A DNA stretch of 47,751 nucleotides from Planctomycetota bacterium (lineage in GTDB: Bacteria > Planctomycetota > Planctomycetia > Pirellulales > Pirellulaceae): assembly GCA_027622275.1 (NCBI GenBank), contig JAQBZB010000030.1:1-47751 (forward strand). Reading direction: 5' to 3'. Under the pieces are notes generated by a model that ran no database searches, was not told the origin of the DNA, and was given only the letters and a program-made list of their open reading frames with translations. Positions within the stretch are counted from its first letter, which is position 1. Each line of letters starts with the position of its first letter. The translations under genes and the position numbers were made by a program. Below, in pieces: positions 41,730 to 47,751 of the stretch.

Positions 41730-43088
41730 TCAATCTCGCAGGCAGTGTTGGTTCGCAATCGAAATGCCGCTGACGATGGAACCTATGATACCAACAAAGC
41801 CTTGATCCGTGCCACACAGGAACAAGTTGGGAAGATGCGCCGTGCCGTCGAGACGCTTTTCGGGCGCGCCGTAGACAGCTCCGTTGTCGTGCCAGGTGAA
41901 GCGGCGGATGGTGTTGGGCGTGAACATGTCGGTCTCGATGACGTGGCCGCGGAAGTCGGGGATGAAGCGCACGGCGGAGGCGATTGCGCGGTCGTACCAA
42001 CGCAGCTTTTCGAGTTTGTATTCTTCTTCAGGCAACGCCATCCAGAGGGCGCTGTCCGCGATCGACGTGATGCGGATCACGCCGTCGGGCAAATCGCCGT
42101 CCGATTCGTCGTACAAGTAGTTGTTCGGCGAACAGATCACGCCGGTGCGCATGTCGCACAAGGCTTCGGTTGGTTTCTGCCAGTGGAACGTCGGCGAATC
42201 GTTGTAGAAGACGATTGTCCGGTCGAAGCCGAGTTGCTTGGGCGGTTTGTCGAGGATCGAAATCGACTCGGTGAATGACATTTGCCCCGCTTGTTGCCCG
42301 TCAACTTCCGTAATGTCTTCGCATAGACGAATTGTTTCGACGAGCCCCGCCGACGAGAGAATTCGGCGTCCTTCAAGTTCCTCGCCGTTGTCCAAGACGA
42401 CGCCGATCGCTTTGCCGTCTTTCACTTTGATCCGTGCGACGCCGCTGCGCAGTTTCAATTCGCCGCCCAGCGAGCGGAAGCGGCGCACGAGGTTCTTCAA
42501 GATCAGCCGCACGCCGGCGAACGGGCGGGCGAAACCTTCCATGAAGATGCTGCGGAACATGATGCAGAACTGGCCGAAGTCCATGTCGTGCTCGCGGGCA
42601 TTGCCGTACCACATCAGCGGACAGAGCAACATCTCGACGAGTAGCGGGTCGCTGATCGTCTCGGATAGAACCTTCCGCGTCGAGCCGCCGAAGTTACTCT
42701 CATCCAGATCGTCGTAGTCGATGATCTTGGCGAGCAGCCGTTGAAACGCGTCCTTCTGTGCCGGAAACTTTGCCGCGATCTCGGCTTCAAGCAATTCCAA
42801 GCCGTTGCCAAAGTGAAGCTGAACGTCGGGGAAGGCGATCGTCGATCCGACCTGCGGCGCAAGTGCAAAATCTTCCCACTTGAAGCGCAGCTGGCGCAGG
42901 AGCCGAGCCAGCGGACCCTTCTTGGCTCCTTTGGGCGTGAAGTTGGTAACGGCGTGCAACCCGACGTCGTAGTCACGACCGCCCAACCGATAGAACGAAT
43001 TCAAGCCGCCAATCGTGTAGTGGCGCTCAAGGACACAAACTCGCTGATTGAAATGCGCGAGCCGGATGCCCGCCGCCAGCGCCGACAT
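41730..43088 (-). CDS. FAD-dependent oxidoreductase, CrtI-like, 5' end missing
   Basis: 452 residues from the first ATG, but that methionine sits inside the FAD fold: the frame upstream reads PDRYDTIIIGAGMSALAAG, so strand 1 and the first glycines lie before it. Going back to the in-frame TAG near 43185, no ATG, GTG or TTG occurs. The protein otherwise looks whole: LERHYTIGGLNSFYRLGG, SSAGLVETIRLCEDI, and the C-terminal LFLCGTDQGFVGIIGSIVSG. The start was probably lost when the repeat-rich junction at 43126-43170 formed, so the gene is likely inactive or uses a non-standard start. It heads the run with Uma2. Confidence 0.7.
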   Translation of the reverse strand: MSALAAGIRLAHFNQRVCVLERHYTIGGLNSFYRLGGRDYDVGLHAVTNFTPKGAKKGPLARLLRQLRFKWEDFALAPQVGSTIAFPDVQLHFGNGLELLEAEIAAKFPAQKDAFQRLLAKIIDYDDLDESNFGGSTRKVLSETISDPLLVEMLLCPLMWYGNAREHDMDFGQFCIMFRSIFMEGFARPFAGVRLILKNLVRRFRSLGGELKLRSGVARIKVKDGKAIGVVLDNGEELEGRRILSSAGLVETIRLCEDITEVDGQQAGQMSFTESISILDKPPKQLGFDRTIVFYNDSPTFHWQKPTEALCDMRTGVICSPNNYLYDESDGDLPDGVIRITSIADSALWMALPEEEYKLEKLRWYDRAIASAVRFIPDFRGHVIETDMFTPNTIRRFTWHDNGAVYGAPEKRLDGTAHLPNLFLCGTDQGFVGIIGSIVSGISIANQHCLRD

Positions 43089-43132
43089 CCCAGCGCCAAT
43101 GATGATCGTGTCGTACCTATCGGGAGCGAGCG

Positions 43133-43166
43133 TCGAGTGGCGGGTGTCGAGTGACGAGCCACTCGA
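43133..43166. repeat. CACTCGA repeats at the junction of two truncated genes
   Basis: TCGAGTG occurs at 43133-43139 and again at 43147-43153, and its complement CACTCGA at 43160-43166. The 5' end of the CrtI-like gene and the 3' end of the carboxypeptidase-regulatory-like remnant both break off in this short interval, so the repeats mark a recombination joint. Confidence 0.6.
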
Positions 43167-43613
43167 TTCGATACGTTCCGTTCGTATCTACTGTCGTGGC
43201 CCCACCCACGTCGCCTACCAGCGGAACCGCTACGACGGAGGCCCCTGCGATGGGCGTGTCCGTTGAGGAATAAGTCACCGTCCCTGTAATACTGCCCCCC
43301 GCGATTGCGTCGAAATCTACAACCCCGCTTTCGCCATCGCGAGCGGTCACCAAGTCTGGTGAAACTAGCAATCCGTTGTCGAAACTAAACCGAAACTCGC
43401 CCGCCACCACTTCCGGGATGACAAAGGAGCCATCAACATTGAGAGACGTGGAATACACTTCATTAGAGATTGTGTTTACCGCTCTGATCGTGGCACCGCC
43501 TAGTGTCACCGCTAAATCCGCCGAGTTGATCCACCCAACGATCGACGTTCCAACCGCTGCCGTGGCGCGGTCGATCTCCATCCAGATCAGCTCTTCCATC
43601 GATGCGGGTTGAT
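43166..43613 (-). pseudogene. Fragment of a carboxypeptidase regulatory-like (Ig-like) domain protein
   Basis: The minus strand encodes GTSIVGWINSADLAVTLGG, then TRDG-like turns and SITGTVTYSSTDTPIAGASV, then TTVDTNGTYRIEW. These are CarboxypepD_reg-type beta-sandwich repeats of a secreted protein. The 5' end is cut by the IS66 end at 43614 and the 3' end stops at the CACTCGA joint. The open frame runs back into the IS66 element, but that part is only the antisense of tnpA. Confidence 0.6.
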
Positions 43614-43694
43614 GTAAGCGCGCACCAGCACCACTCTTGACGAGTGCTTTAGCCTGGCGGGTTTCTTTCACTCTGGCTCGAAGGAGGTCCGCTG

Positions 43695-44114
43695 ATGTCT
43701 CGTGTTCCCGATCCTGCGCTGCGATTGCAGTGGCAACGGCGTTTGCGTAAGTTTCATGCCTTTCACGGCTCGGTGCGGCAGTTCTGCTATGACGAAGAGG
43801 TCTCCGTGGCCTCATTCTATCAGTGGCGAACGAAGCTGACCGAGGTGCGTAACTCGACCAAGAACAAAACCAACGCCGCCCTACAGAACACCATCGCCGC
43901 GCACTTCGTCCCCCTGCAACTCGCGGAACCGACGCCGCGCGACGCGTCACCAACTCAGGCTGCCATCGTGCTGCCCGGAGGCACACGCATCGAACTTCCC
44001 AGCGAGGACTCGCCCCTCATCCAGGCCGTCATCCGCTGGGTCATGCACGAAGATGCAAAGCTCCTCGACGAGCGTCGCGAACTCGCTGTCGACAAGGCAG
44101 GAGGATTGCGATGA
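43695..44114 (+). CDS. tnpA: IS66 accessory protein TnpA (orf1)
   Basis: 139 residues. The N-terminal half is helix-turn-helix-like (FHAFHGSVRQFCYDEEVSVASFYQWRTKL). A later stretch AAIVLPGGTRIELP is typical of IS66 orf1 products, needed for transposition in a way not well defined. AAGGAGGTCC lies 7 bases before the ATG. The stop overlaps the tnpB start (ATGA), coupling their translation. No palindromic insertion was found in this gene. Confidence 0.88.
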   Translation: MSRVPDPALRLQWQRRLRKFHAFHGSVRQFCYDEEVSVASFYQWRTKLTEVRNSTKNKTNAALQNTIAAHFVPLQLAEPTPRDASPTQAAIVLPGGTRIELPSEDSPLIQAVIRWVMHEDAKLLDERRELAVDKAGGLR

Positions 44115-44482
44115 CCGCTTTGCCCACACACCAACCGATCTTCCTCTGCACCACGCCCACCGATATGCGCAAGAGCTTCTGCGGATTGACCGGCATCATC
44201 CGCCAAGCGTTTGGACGCGAGCCGACCGATGGCAGCTTGTTCTTGTTCGTCAATCGTAAACGCGATTCGATCAAGATCTTGTATTGGGATCGCGACGGCT
44301 TGGCGATCTGGTACAAGCCGACCAACCTCCGGTCGGTGCCCGAAGCCGGCACGTTCGAACAACCTCGCGCAGCAGGCGATCAAGCGGCGCTGCAAATCGA
44401 TGCCACGCAACTGGCGATGATTCTGGGCGGTGTCTCGTTGCAGTCAGCCCAGCGCAGAAAACGCTATCAACAAGTCGCTTGA
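44111..44482 (+). CDS. tnpB: IS66 accessory protein TnpB (orf2), with an in-frame 24-bp hairpin insertion
   Basis: 123 residues of the IS66 orf2 family: TTPTDMRKSFCGLTGIIRQAFGREP, LFLFVNRKRDSIKILYWDRDGLAIWYK, then EAGTFEQP. In the family WYKR-LEAGTF is continuous. Here PTNLRSVP stands between WYK and EAGTF, encoded by the 24-base hairpin element at 44319-44342. The frame is kept, so the protein may still work with an 8-residue loop added. Confidence 0.85.
   Translation: MTALPTHQPIFLCTTPTDMRKSFCGLTGIIRQAFGREPTDGSLFLFVNRKRDSIKILYWDRDGLAIWYKPTNLRSVPEAGTFEQPRAAGDQAALQIDATQLAMILGGVSLQSAQRRKRYQQVA
44319..44342 (-). repeat. IS66-embedded palindromic element, copy 1 (in frame in tnpB)
   Basis: Begins CGACCAACC and ends GGTCGGTGCCCG on the plus strand, the reverse orientation relative to most copies. 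It differs from copy 2 at one of 24 positions when reversed. It adds 8 codons to tnpB. Confidence 0.75.
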
Positions 44483-44562
44483 TGTCGAAGCGAAACGCGT
44501 CCCGCGGACGCGGACAACTCTTTCACAAAACAACACCGATCGTCGTCTCAAAACACTCCACA

Positions 44563-44617
44563 CAAGACAAGTGCTCGGTCGCTCGACGTGGACCAAAACA
44601 CTTGTCTTGCTTTTTTT
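44563..44617 (+). terminator. Terminator-like hairpin with T-run between tnpB and tnpC
   Basis: CAAGACAAGTG at 44563-44573 pairs exactly with CACTTGTCTTG at 44599-44609, followed by C and seven T at 44611-44617. The loop is 25 bases. It would end the tnpAB transcript. A promoter-like TTGCGC (44640) and TACACT (44662), 16 bases apart, then precede tnpC. Confidence 0.55.
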
Positions 44618-45036
44618 GTCGAGATTGTTGAAAGAGGACTTGCGCGATTTGGAAATGGCGATACACTAGGTGGCCATGAGTGATGCACTGGCCATGCCTG
44701 ATGACTTGCAAGCCTGCCAAACGCTGGTCGAGCAACTCGCCATCACCGTGGCTGAGCTAGAGCTTAAGAACGCCGACCTCATCGACAAGCATCTCGCACA
44801 GCAACTCGAAATCGCGTACTTGATCAAGCTCGCCTTTCATCGTCGCAGCGAGCGTTATCTTGACGATCCAAATCAACTCAAGCTCGACTTGGGAAACAGC
44901 GACGAAGCTCACGACGCGGCCGAGGGTCTTCAAGACGCGAAGCAAGAACAAGCTGCCGCCGATGAACTCATCATCGCCGAGCACATTCGCAAGAAGCAGG
45001 CGAAGGCCAAGAAACCACGCGATGAACAGCTTCCCG

Positions 45037-45060
45037 CGGGCACCGACCGTAGGTTGGTCG
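45037..45060 (+). repeat. IS66-embedded palindromic element, copy 2
   Basis: CGGGCACCGACC, GTA, then GGTTGGTCG: 24 bases. It lies between the codons for EQLP and LPRYEVEAP of tnpC and shifts the frame. Stem ACCGACC/GGTTGGT. Confidence 0.75.
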
Positions 45061-45297
45061 TTGCCGCGTTACGAAGTCGAAGCGCCAGCCACGGACGAAC
45101 AGCAGCACTGCGAAACACACGGCGAGCGTAAAATCATCGGCTACGACGAAGTAGAAACGCTCGAGTATGTCCGCCCGCAGTTGAAAGTCCGTGTCACGAA
45201 GTATCCGAAGTTCGCTTGTCCCAACGCGCCGGAGTGTGGCGTGACGAGTCCTGAACGAGCGGTCGGCTTGGTGGAAGGGAATCGCTATGACACGTCG

Positions 45298-45328
45298 CGA
45301 CCACCGGCATCCATGCCGGCGGTGCCCG
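45298..45328 (-). repeat. IS66-embedded palindromic element, copy 3
   Basis: CGACCACCGGCAT, CC, then ATGCCGGCGGTGCCCG: 31 bases, the longest copy, in reverse orientation. It follows the codons for GNRYDTS of tnpC and precedes AEIITGKYG. Confidence 0.7.
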
Positions 45329-45357
45329 CGCCGAGATCATCACTGGCAAGTACGGCT

Positions 45358-45383
45358 CGGGCACCGCCGCGTAGCGGTGGTCG
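45358..45383 (+). repeat. IS66-embedded palindromic element, copy 4
   Basis: CGGGCACCGC, CGCGTA, then GCGGTGGTCG: 26 bases, only 29 bases from copy 3 and in the opposite orientation. It puts a TAG at 45372-45374 into the tnpC frame, just before LPVYREQDW. Confidence 0.75.
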
Positions 45384-45729
45384 TTGCCGGTCTATCGTGA
45401 GCAAGATTGGTTCGCCAGCAGTGGCTGGACACCCTCGCACAGCACGTTGCTGAACATCATGATGCAGGCCGCTTTGCTGATCGCACCGCTGATGAAATAC
45501 TTCGCCGACGGTGTTCGCGAAGACACGGTGATTGGCACGGATGACACGGGCGTGACGCTGCTGATGCCGAAAGATATTCCGCCCATCGATCCGGATGACT
45601 CGCGCAGTCGGCGGATTCATGAAGTGTTGACGGCGGCTCGCGAGAAAGGCGAGCCGAGCGTCGGCGCAAAGATGTGGGCTTATCGCGGTGTGTATGTGCG
45701 GTTGAACGTGTTCGACTTTACGGTCAGTC

Positions 45730-45756
45730 CGGGCACCGACGCGAAGCAGTTGGTCG
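45730..45756 (+). repeat. IS66-embedded palindromic element, copy 5
   Basis: CGGGCACCGACGC, GAA, then GCAGTTGGTCG: 27 bases with one extra base in the right arm. It lies between FDFTVS and the GPDEFLIASGY region of tnpC and shifts the frame. Confidence 0.75.
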
Positions 45757-46221
45757 CGTGATGGGCCGGACGAGTTCTTGATCGCGAGCGGTTACGCCGG
45801 CACGATCATGGCGGATTGTTATTCGGGTTACCAAGGGATCACGCTGCGCAGTGACGGTTCGATGCAGCGCGGTGCCTGTAACTCGCACGCCCGTCGCAAG
45901 ATCTTTGATGCTCGTTCGAATCATCCCCTGGTGGCGAGTGTGTTGTTGGCGATGTATCAGGAGCTGTACGACATCGAGGATCGCGGCAAGTTGCTGAGCA
46001 ACGAGGCGCGGCAGGAGCTTCGTCAGCGGGAGGCGACCGTGGTGTGGACACGGATGCGAGCTTACCTGAACAGTCCTGTGGTGAAGAACTTATTACCGAA
46101 GGAAGCGATGGGAAAGGCAGTGGCTTACTTGAACAATCAGTGGGACGCCCTGCAGTTGTATCTCACCAGTGGCGGCATCCCCATCGACAACAACGACGCC
46201 GAGCAGTTGATGAAGCAAGTT

Positions 46222-46247
46222 CGGGCACCGACGCTCGGCGTTGGTCG
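46222..46247 (+). repeat. IS66-embedded palindromic element, copy 6 (in frame in tnpC)
   Basis: CGGGCACCGACGC, TCG, then GCGTTGGTCG: 26 bases. It encodes RAPTLGVG between EQLMKQV and RGRKNWLFIGS. In typical IS66 TnpC this junction reads KQVALGRKNWLF, so the copy adds about 8 residues without breaking the frame. Confidence 0.7.
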
Positions 46248-46579
46248 TGGTCGGAAGAACTGGCTATTCATTGGGAGCATCGCGGCGGGTGGGCGCGCGG
46301 CGGATCTGATGACGTTGGTGAGCAGTGCGCTGCGTAACGACTTGGACGTCTGTTCGTATGTGAAGGGCGTGTTGGACGCACTTCTATCGGGCAGCACGGA
46401 CTACGAGCAACTTCGTCCGGACGTCTGGGCTCAAATGCACCCGGAACAAATCCGCGAATACCGCCGCGAAGAGCGTCGCGACCGCGCCGACCGCAAGCAA
46501 TTCCGCCGAGCCCTCCGCCGCCAAGCCCAACGCCAAGCCGCCCGCTAGCCGGGCGACCCTGTCGCTGGTGTGCGCTTAC

Positions 46580-47423
46580 GCATAATACGGATTGCAAAGA
46601 ATGTGGGTGTGCCAGAACTGGTATGCAGAACTGGCCCTTGACGCGTGCCGAAGTATCATCCGTCTGTTGATAAGCAGTCGAAGTAAGTCCGGCCTGGACG
46701 ATGTCGTTGAACTCTTGCTCGAACGCAGTCGCCGTCTTCGTCAGAATATTCGACACCGACCAACGCTTCGCGTCGGTGCCCGCCAGTGGACACCTGGACC
46801 TCGAAGTTCAACAGCAACTCTCGAATCTTTGGCTCGCTCATGTTGCCGCAATACTTCAGCGACAAGATCAAGGCCCGCAAGTCCGCGCCGAAGTCTCCTT
46901 GATCGTGGCCCTCGGGGAGTGCTCCGCGAAGGAAGCGTGTTTCCTGCGCCGAGAAGTAGACATGTCGCGTGAAGCGTGTGTTACGCGGCTTGATCTCGAT
47001 GTCTTGGACGATGACCGTTTCGTCTTCCACACGCACCGCATCGGGCGGCAGCGTGGCGGGATCAACGGGACACTCGACTTCTTCGTGAATCGGCACGTCG
47101 TTGAACGAGCGACCGTCGCGTGCGGCGCGATGCTTCTTGTCGCATTTGCGTCGCTGCTGTTCGGAGGAATGATTCGAGTTGAGGGGAGCAGCTTGGTCGT
47201 CATCTTGTTGGGAATTGGCAGTAGTGTTGTCTTTCTTCTTCTGTTCGAGTTGCTTCCTCAGTCGCTGCACTTCCTCGGCGAGTTCGTGCTTATCGGCACT
47301 GAGCGCCTCGACGACATTCAGCAGCTTCTCCACGGCCTCTTCCGCCTCGACGGGCAACGCCCCCGCCCTAGCCAGCAACGCTTCCACCTGTTTCAAAACT
47401 GATTCGACATTCACACTGCTCAT
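46580..47423 (-). pseudogene. tnpC: Second IS66-family transposase (TnpC type), frameshifted and truncated
   Basis: From the ATG at 47423 (GGAG just upstream) the minus strand encodes an N-terminal coiled coil (SADKHELAEEVQRLRKQLEQ), a basic linker, then VECPVDPATLPPDAVRVED, RFTRHVYFSAQETRFLRG, SLKYCGNMSEPKIREL and NFEVQVSTG. At the hairpin element 46757-46782 the frame shifts to SNILTKTATAFEQEF and YQQTDDTSARVKGQF, the start of the catalytic domain. A 13-bp tandem duplication (CAGAACTGG at 46613 and 46626) shifts it again to FWHTHILCNPYY, and it is cut by the other IS66 end at 46579. No tnpA or tnpB accompanies it, so it is of a different IS66 subgroup. Confidence 0.82.
46757..46782 (-). repeat. 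IS66-embedded palindromic element, copy 7 (in the second transposase)
   Basis: Read on the minus strand it is CGGGCACCGACGC, GAA, then GCGTTGGTCG: 26 bases, almost the same as copies 5 and 6. It interrupts the second IS66 transposase between QVSTG and SNILTKTA. Confidence 0.75.
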
Positions 47424-47464
47424 AGCTCCATCATACGCAACCCAGCAAACTACGAGATGCTAGC

Positions 47465-47647
47465 GATGGGAAGATACCAGAGAATCTCGCTTTTTGGGAT
47501 TCCGTCCGCGGCGAGTACCGCGCTTATTTTCGTGATTTCGATGAAGACGGCATTCGAGGTATCAAGACAGCGACTTCGAAGGACTTCGTGAAATGGAACA
47601 AACCCCAGTGGCTCGTCTTGGCCTTGATCGGAGTCTTGCGCAAGTAA
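47465..47647 (+). pseudogene. Fragment of a probable glycoside hydrolase family-32-like gene
   Basis: A short open stretch reads DGKIPENLAFWDSVRGEYRA, then YFRDFDEDGIRGIKTATSKD, then FVKWNKPQWL. This resembles the conserved blade of five-bladed-propeller glycoside hydrolases, where an arriving visitor-type sentence 'ATSKDFVxW' is common. It has no start and ends at a TAA inside the repeat that follows. The second IS66 relic abuts it on the left. Family assignment is tentative. Confidence 0.4.
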
Positions 47648-47711
47648 CCCGAAGCGTAAGCGAGGACGGCGCTGGTTTCCGCCTCAAATCCTCGCTCACG
47701 CTTCGGGTTAC
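47644..47711. repeat. Long inverted repeat (GTAACCCGAAGCGT family)
   Basis: The arm 47644-47665 (GTAACCCGAAGCGT, then AGCGAGG) matches the complement of 47690-47711 at 21 of 22 positions, with a 24-base spacer. It interrupts the glycoside-hydrolase-like fragment and supplies its stop codon. It is probably another dispersed palindromic family of this genome. Confidence 0.7.
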
Positions 47712-47751
47712 GATGGTCGAGTTGCTAGCATTTTTCCCAAAGTTCCGATCA

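Larger units (their letters stand above)
44676..46548 (+). pseudogene. tnpC: IS66 transposase TnpC (orf3), broken by palindromic insertions
   Basis: The DDE-type IS66 transposase is recognisable along its length but in three frames. The leucine-zipper-like N-terminus (VEQLAITVAELELKNADLI) runs to EQLPAG at about 45040. LPRYEVEAPATDEQQHC through LVEGNRYDT follows in another frame to about 45297. AEIITGKYG and then LPVYREQDWFASSGWTPSHS to NVFDFTVS follow in a third, with a TAG at 45372. PDEFLIASGYAGTIMADCYSGY to the end (46548) is in frame two again. Each break coincides with a hairpin element (45037, 45298, 45358, 45730). A further copy at 46222 is in frame, between MKQV and GRKNWLF. The catalytic region is split, so the gene is dead as it stands. 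Confidence 0.85.
43614..46579 (+). mobile_element. IS66-family insertion sequence, about 2.97 kb
   Basis: The left end GTAAGCGCGCACCAGC (43614-43629) matches the complement of the right end (GTAAGCGCACACCAGC, ending at 46579) at 15 of 16 positions; GTAAGCG ends are typical of IS66. Inside are tnpA, tnpB and a broken tnpC in the usual order. Flanking octamers (GGGTTGAT left, GCATAATA right) differ, so there is no target duplication; one end was probably rearranged after insertion. The element lies next to a second, different IS66 transposase in reverse orientation. Confidence 0.88.

Noticed and set aside
43620-43986. N-terminal extension of the carboxypeptidase-regulatory fragment on the minus strand
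   Set aside because: It is the antisense of tnpA within the IS66 element; arginine-rich composition is typical of shadow frames.
44319-46782. CRISPR-like interpretation of the repeated 24-31 bp units in the IS66 region
   Set aside because: Spacing is irregular (tens to hundreds of bases), orientation varies, intervening sequence is transposase coding, and no cas genes are present.
1-47751. tRNA, rRNA, riboswitch or replication origin
   Set aside because: No cloverleaf, rRNA-like or conserved riboswitch pattern, and no DnaA-box cluster, was recognised on reading. A covariance-model scan was not possible here.

Overview
The window looks like a chromosomal segment of a planctomycete (Planctomycetota, probably Pirellulales-like). 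This rests on gene families: a DUF1501 Tat protein, a DUF1549/DUF1553 protein with a heme-type motif, a secreted WD40 protein with a planctomycete-type cytochrome c motif, two BBP7-type outer-membrane barrels, a Uma2 protein, and very large secreted repeat proteins. Intergenic DNA is rich in dispersed palindromic repeats. No rRNA, tRNA or CRISPR array was seen.

Layout. 1-9.3 kb is mostly housekeeping: menC (menaquinone), a conserved-looking unknown protein, hemL (tetrapyrroles) converging on tsaB (tRNA t6A), two tandem paralogous metallophosphoesterases, and a YidC insertase carrying an extra PDZ domain. 9.4-18 kb holds a secreted two-domain esterase, a 182-bp MITE-like element, a SNF2 helicase followed by a SWIM zinc-finger protein with a histone-H1-like tail, a short LRR-type membrane protein, a frameshifted small membrane protein and a DUF1501 protein. 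17.9-30 kb is on the minus strand: two tandem barrel proteins, then a three-gene secreted set (DUF1549/1553, then PPC-domain protein, then cytochrome-WD40). Two of that set carry long Ala/Lys-rich coiled-coil insertions. 30.2-37.4 kb is one gene of 2400 codons. It encodes a secreted alpha-solenoid of about 41 repeats of roughly 38 residues, with an exact 423-residue superperiod and a TPR tail. 37.6-43.1 kb is a minus-strand run: CrtI-like oxidoreductase (5' truncated), Uma2, a small anchored protein, a second CrtI-like oxidoreductase, FabZ and FabI, which suggests modification of a fatty-acyl or polyene chain.

43.1-47.75 kb is a mobile-element graveyard. It contains a truncated carboxypeptidase-regulatory-like gene, an IS66 element with recognisable ends (tnpA, tnpB, broken tnpC), a second decayed IS66 transposase and a fragment of a probable glycoside hydrolase. 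Seven copies of a 24-31 bp hairpin element (arms CGGGCACCG and TGGTCG, with covarying stems) sit inside the coding parts of the two IS66 elements, and none was noticed elsewhere in the window. Two copies keep the reading frame and add about 8 residues; the others break it. This resembles the Rickettsia palindromic elements in behaviour and is, with the giant solenoid, the most interesting signal here.
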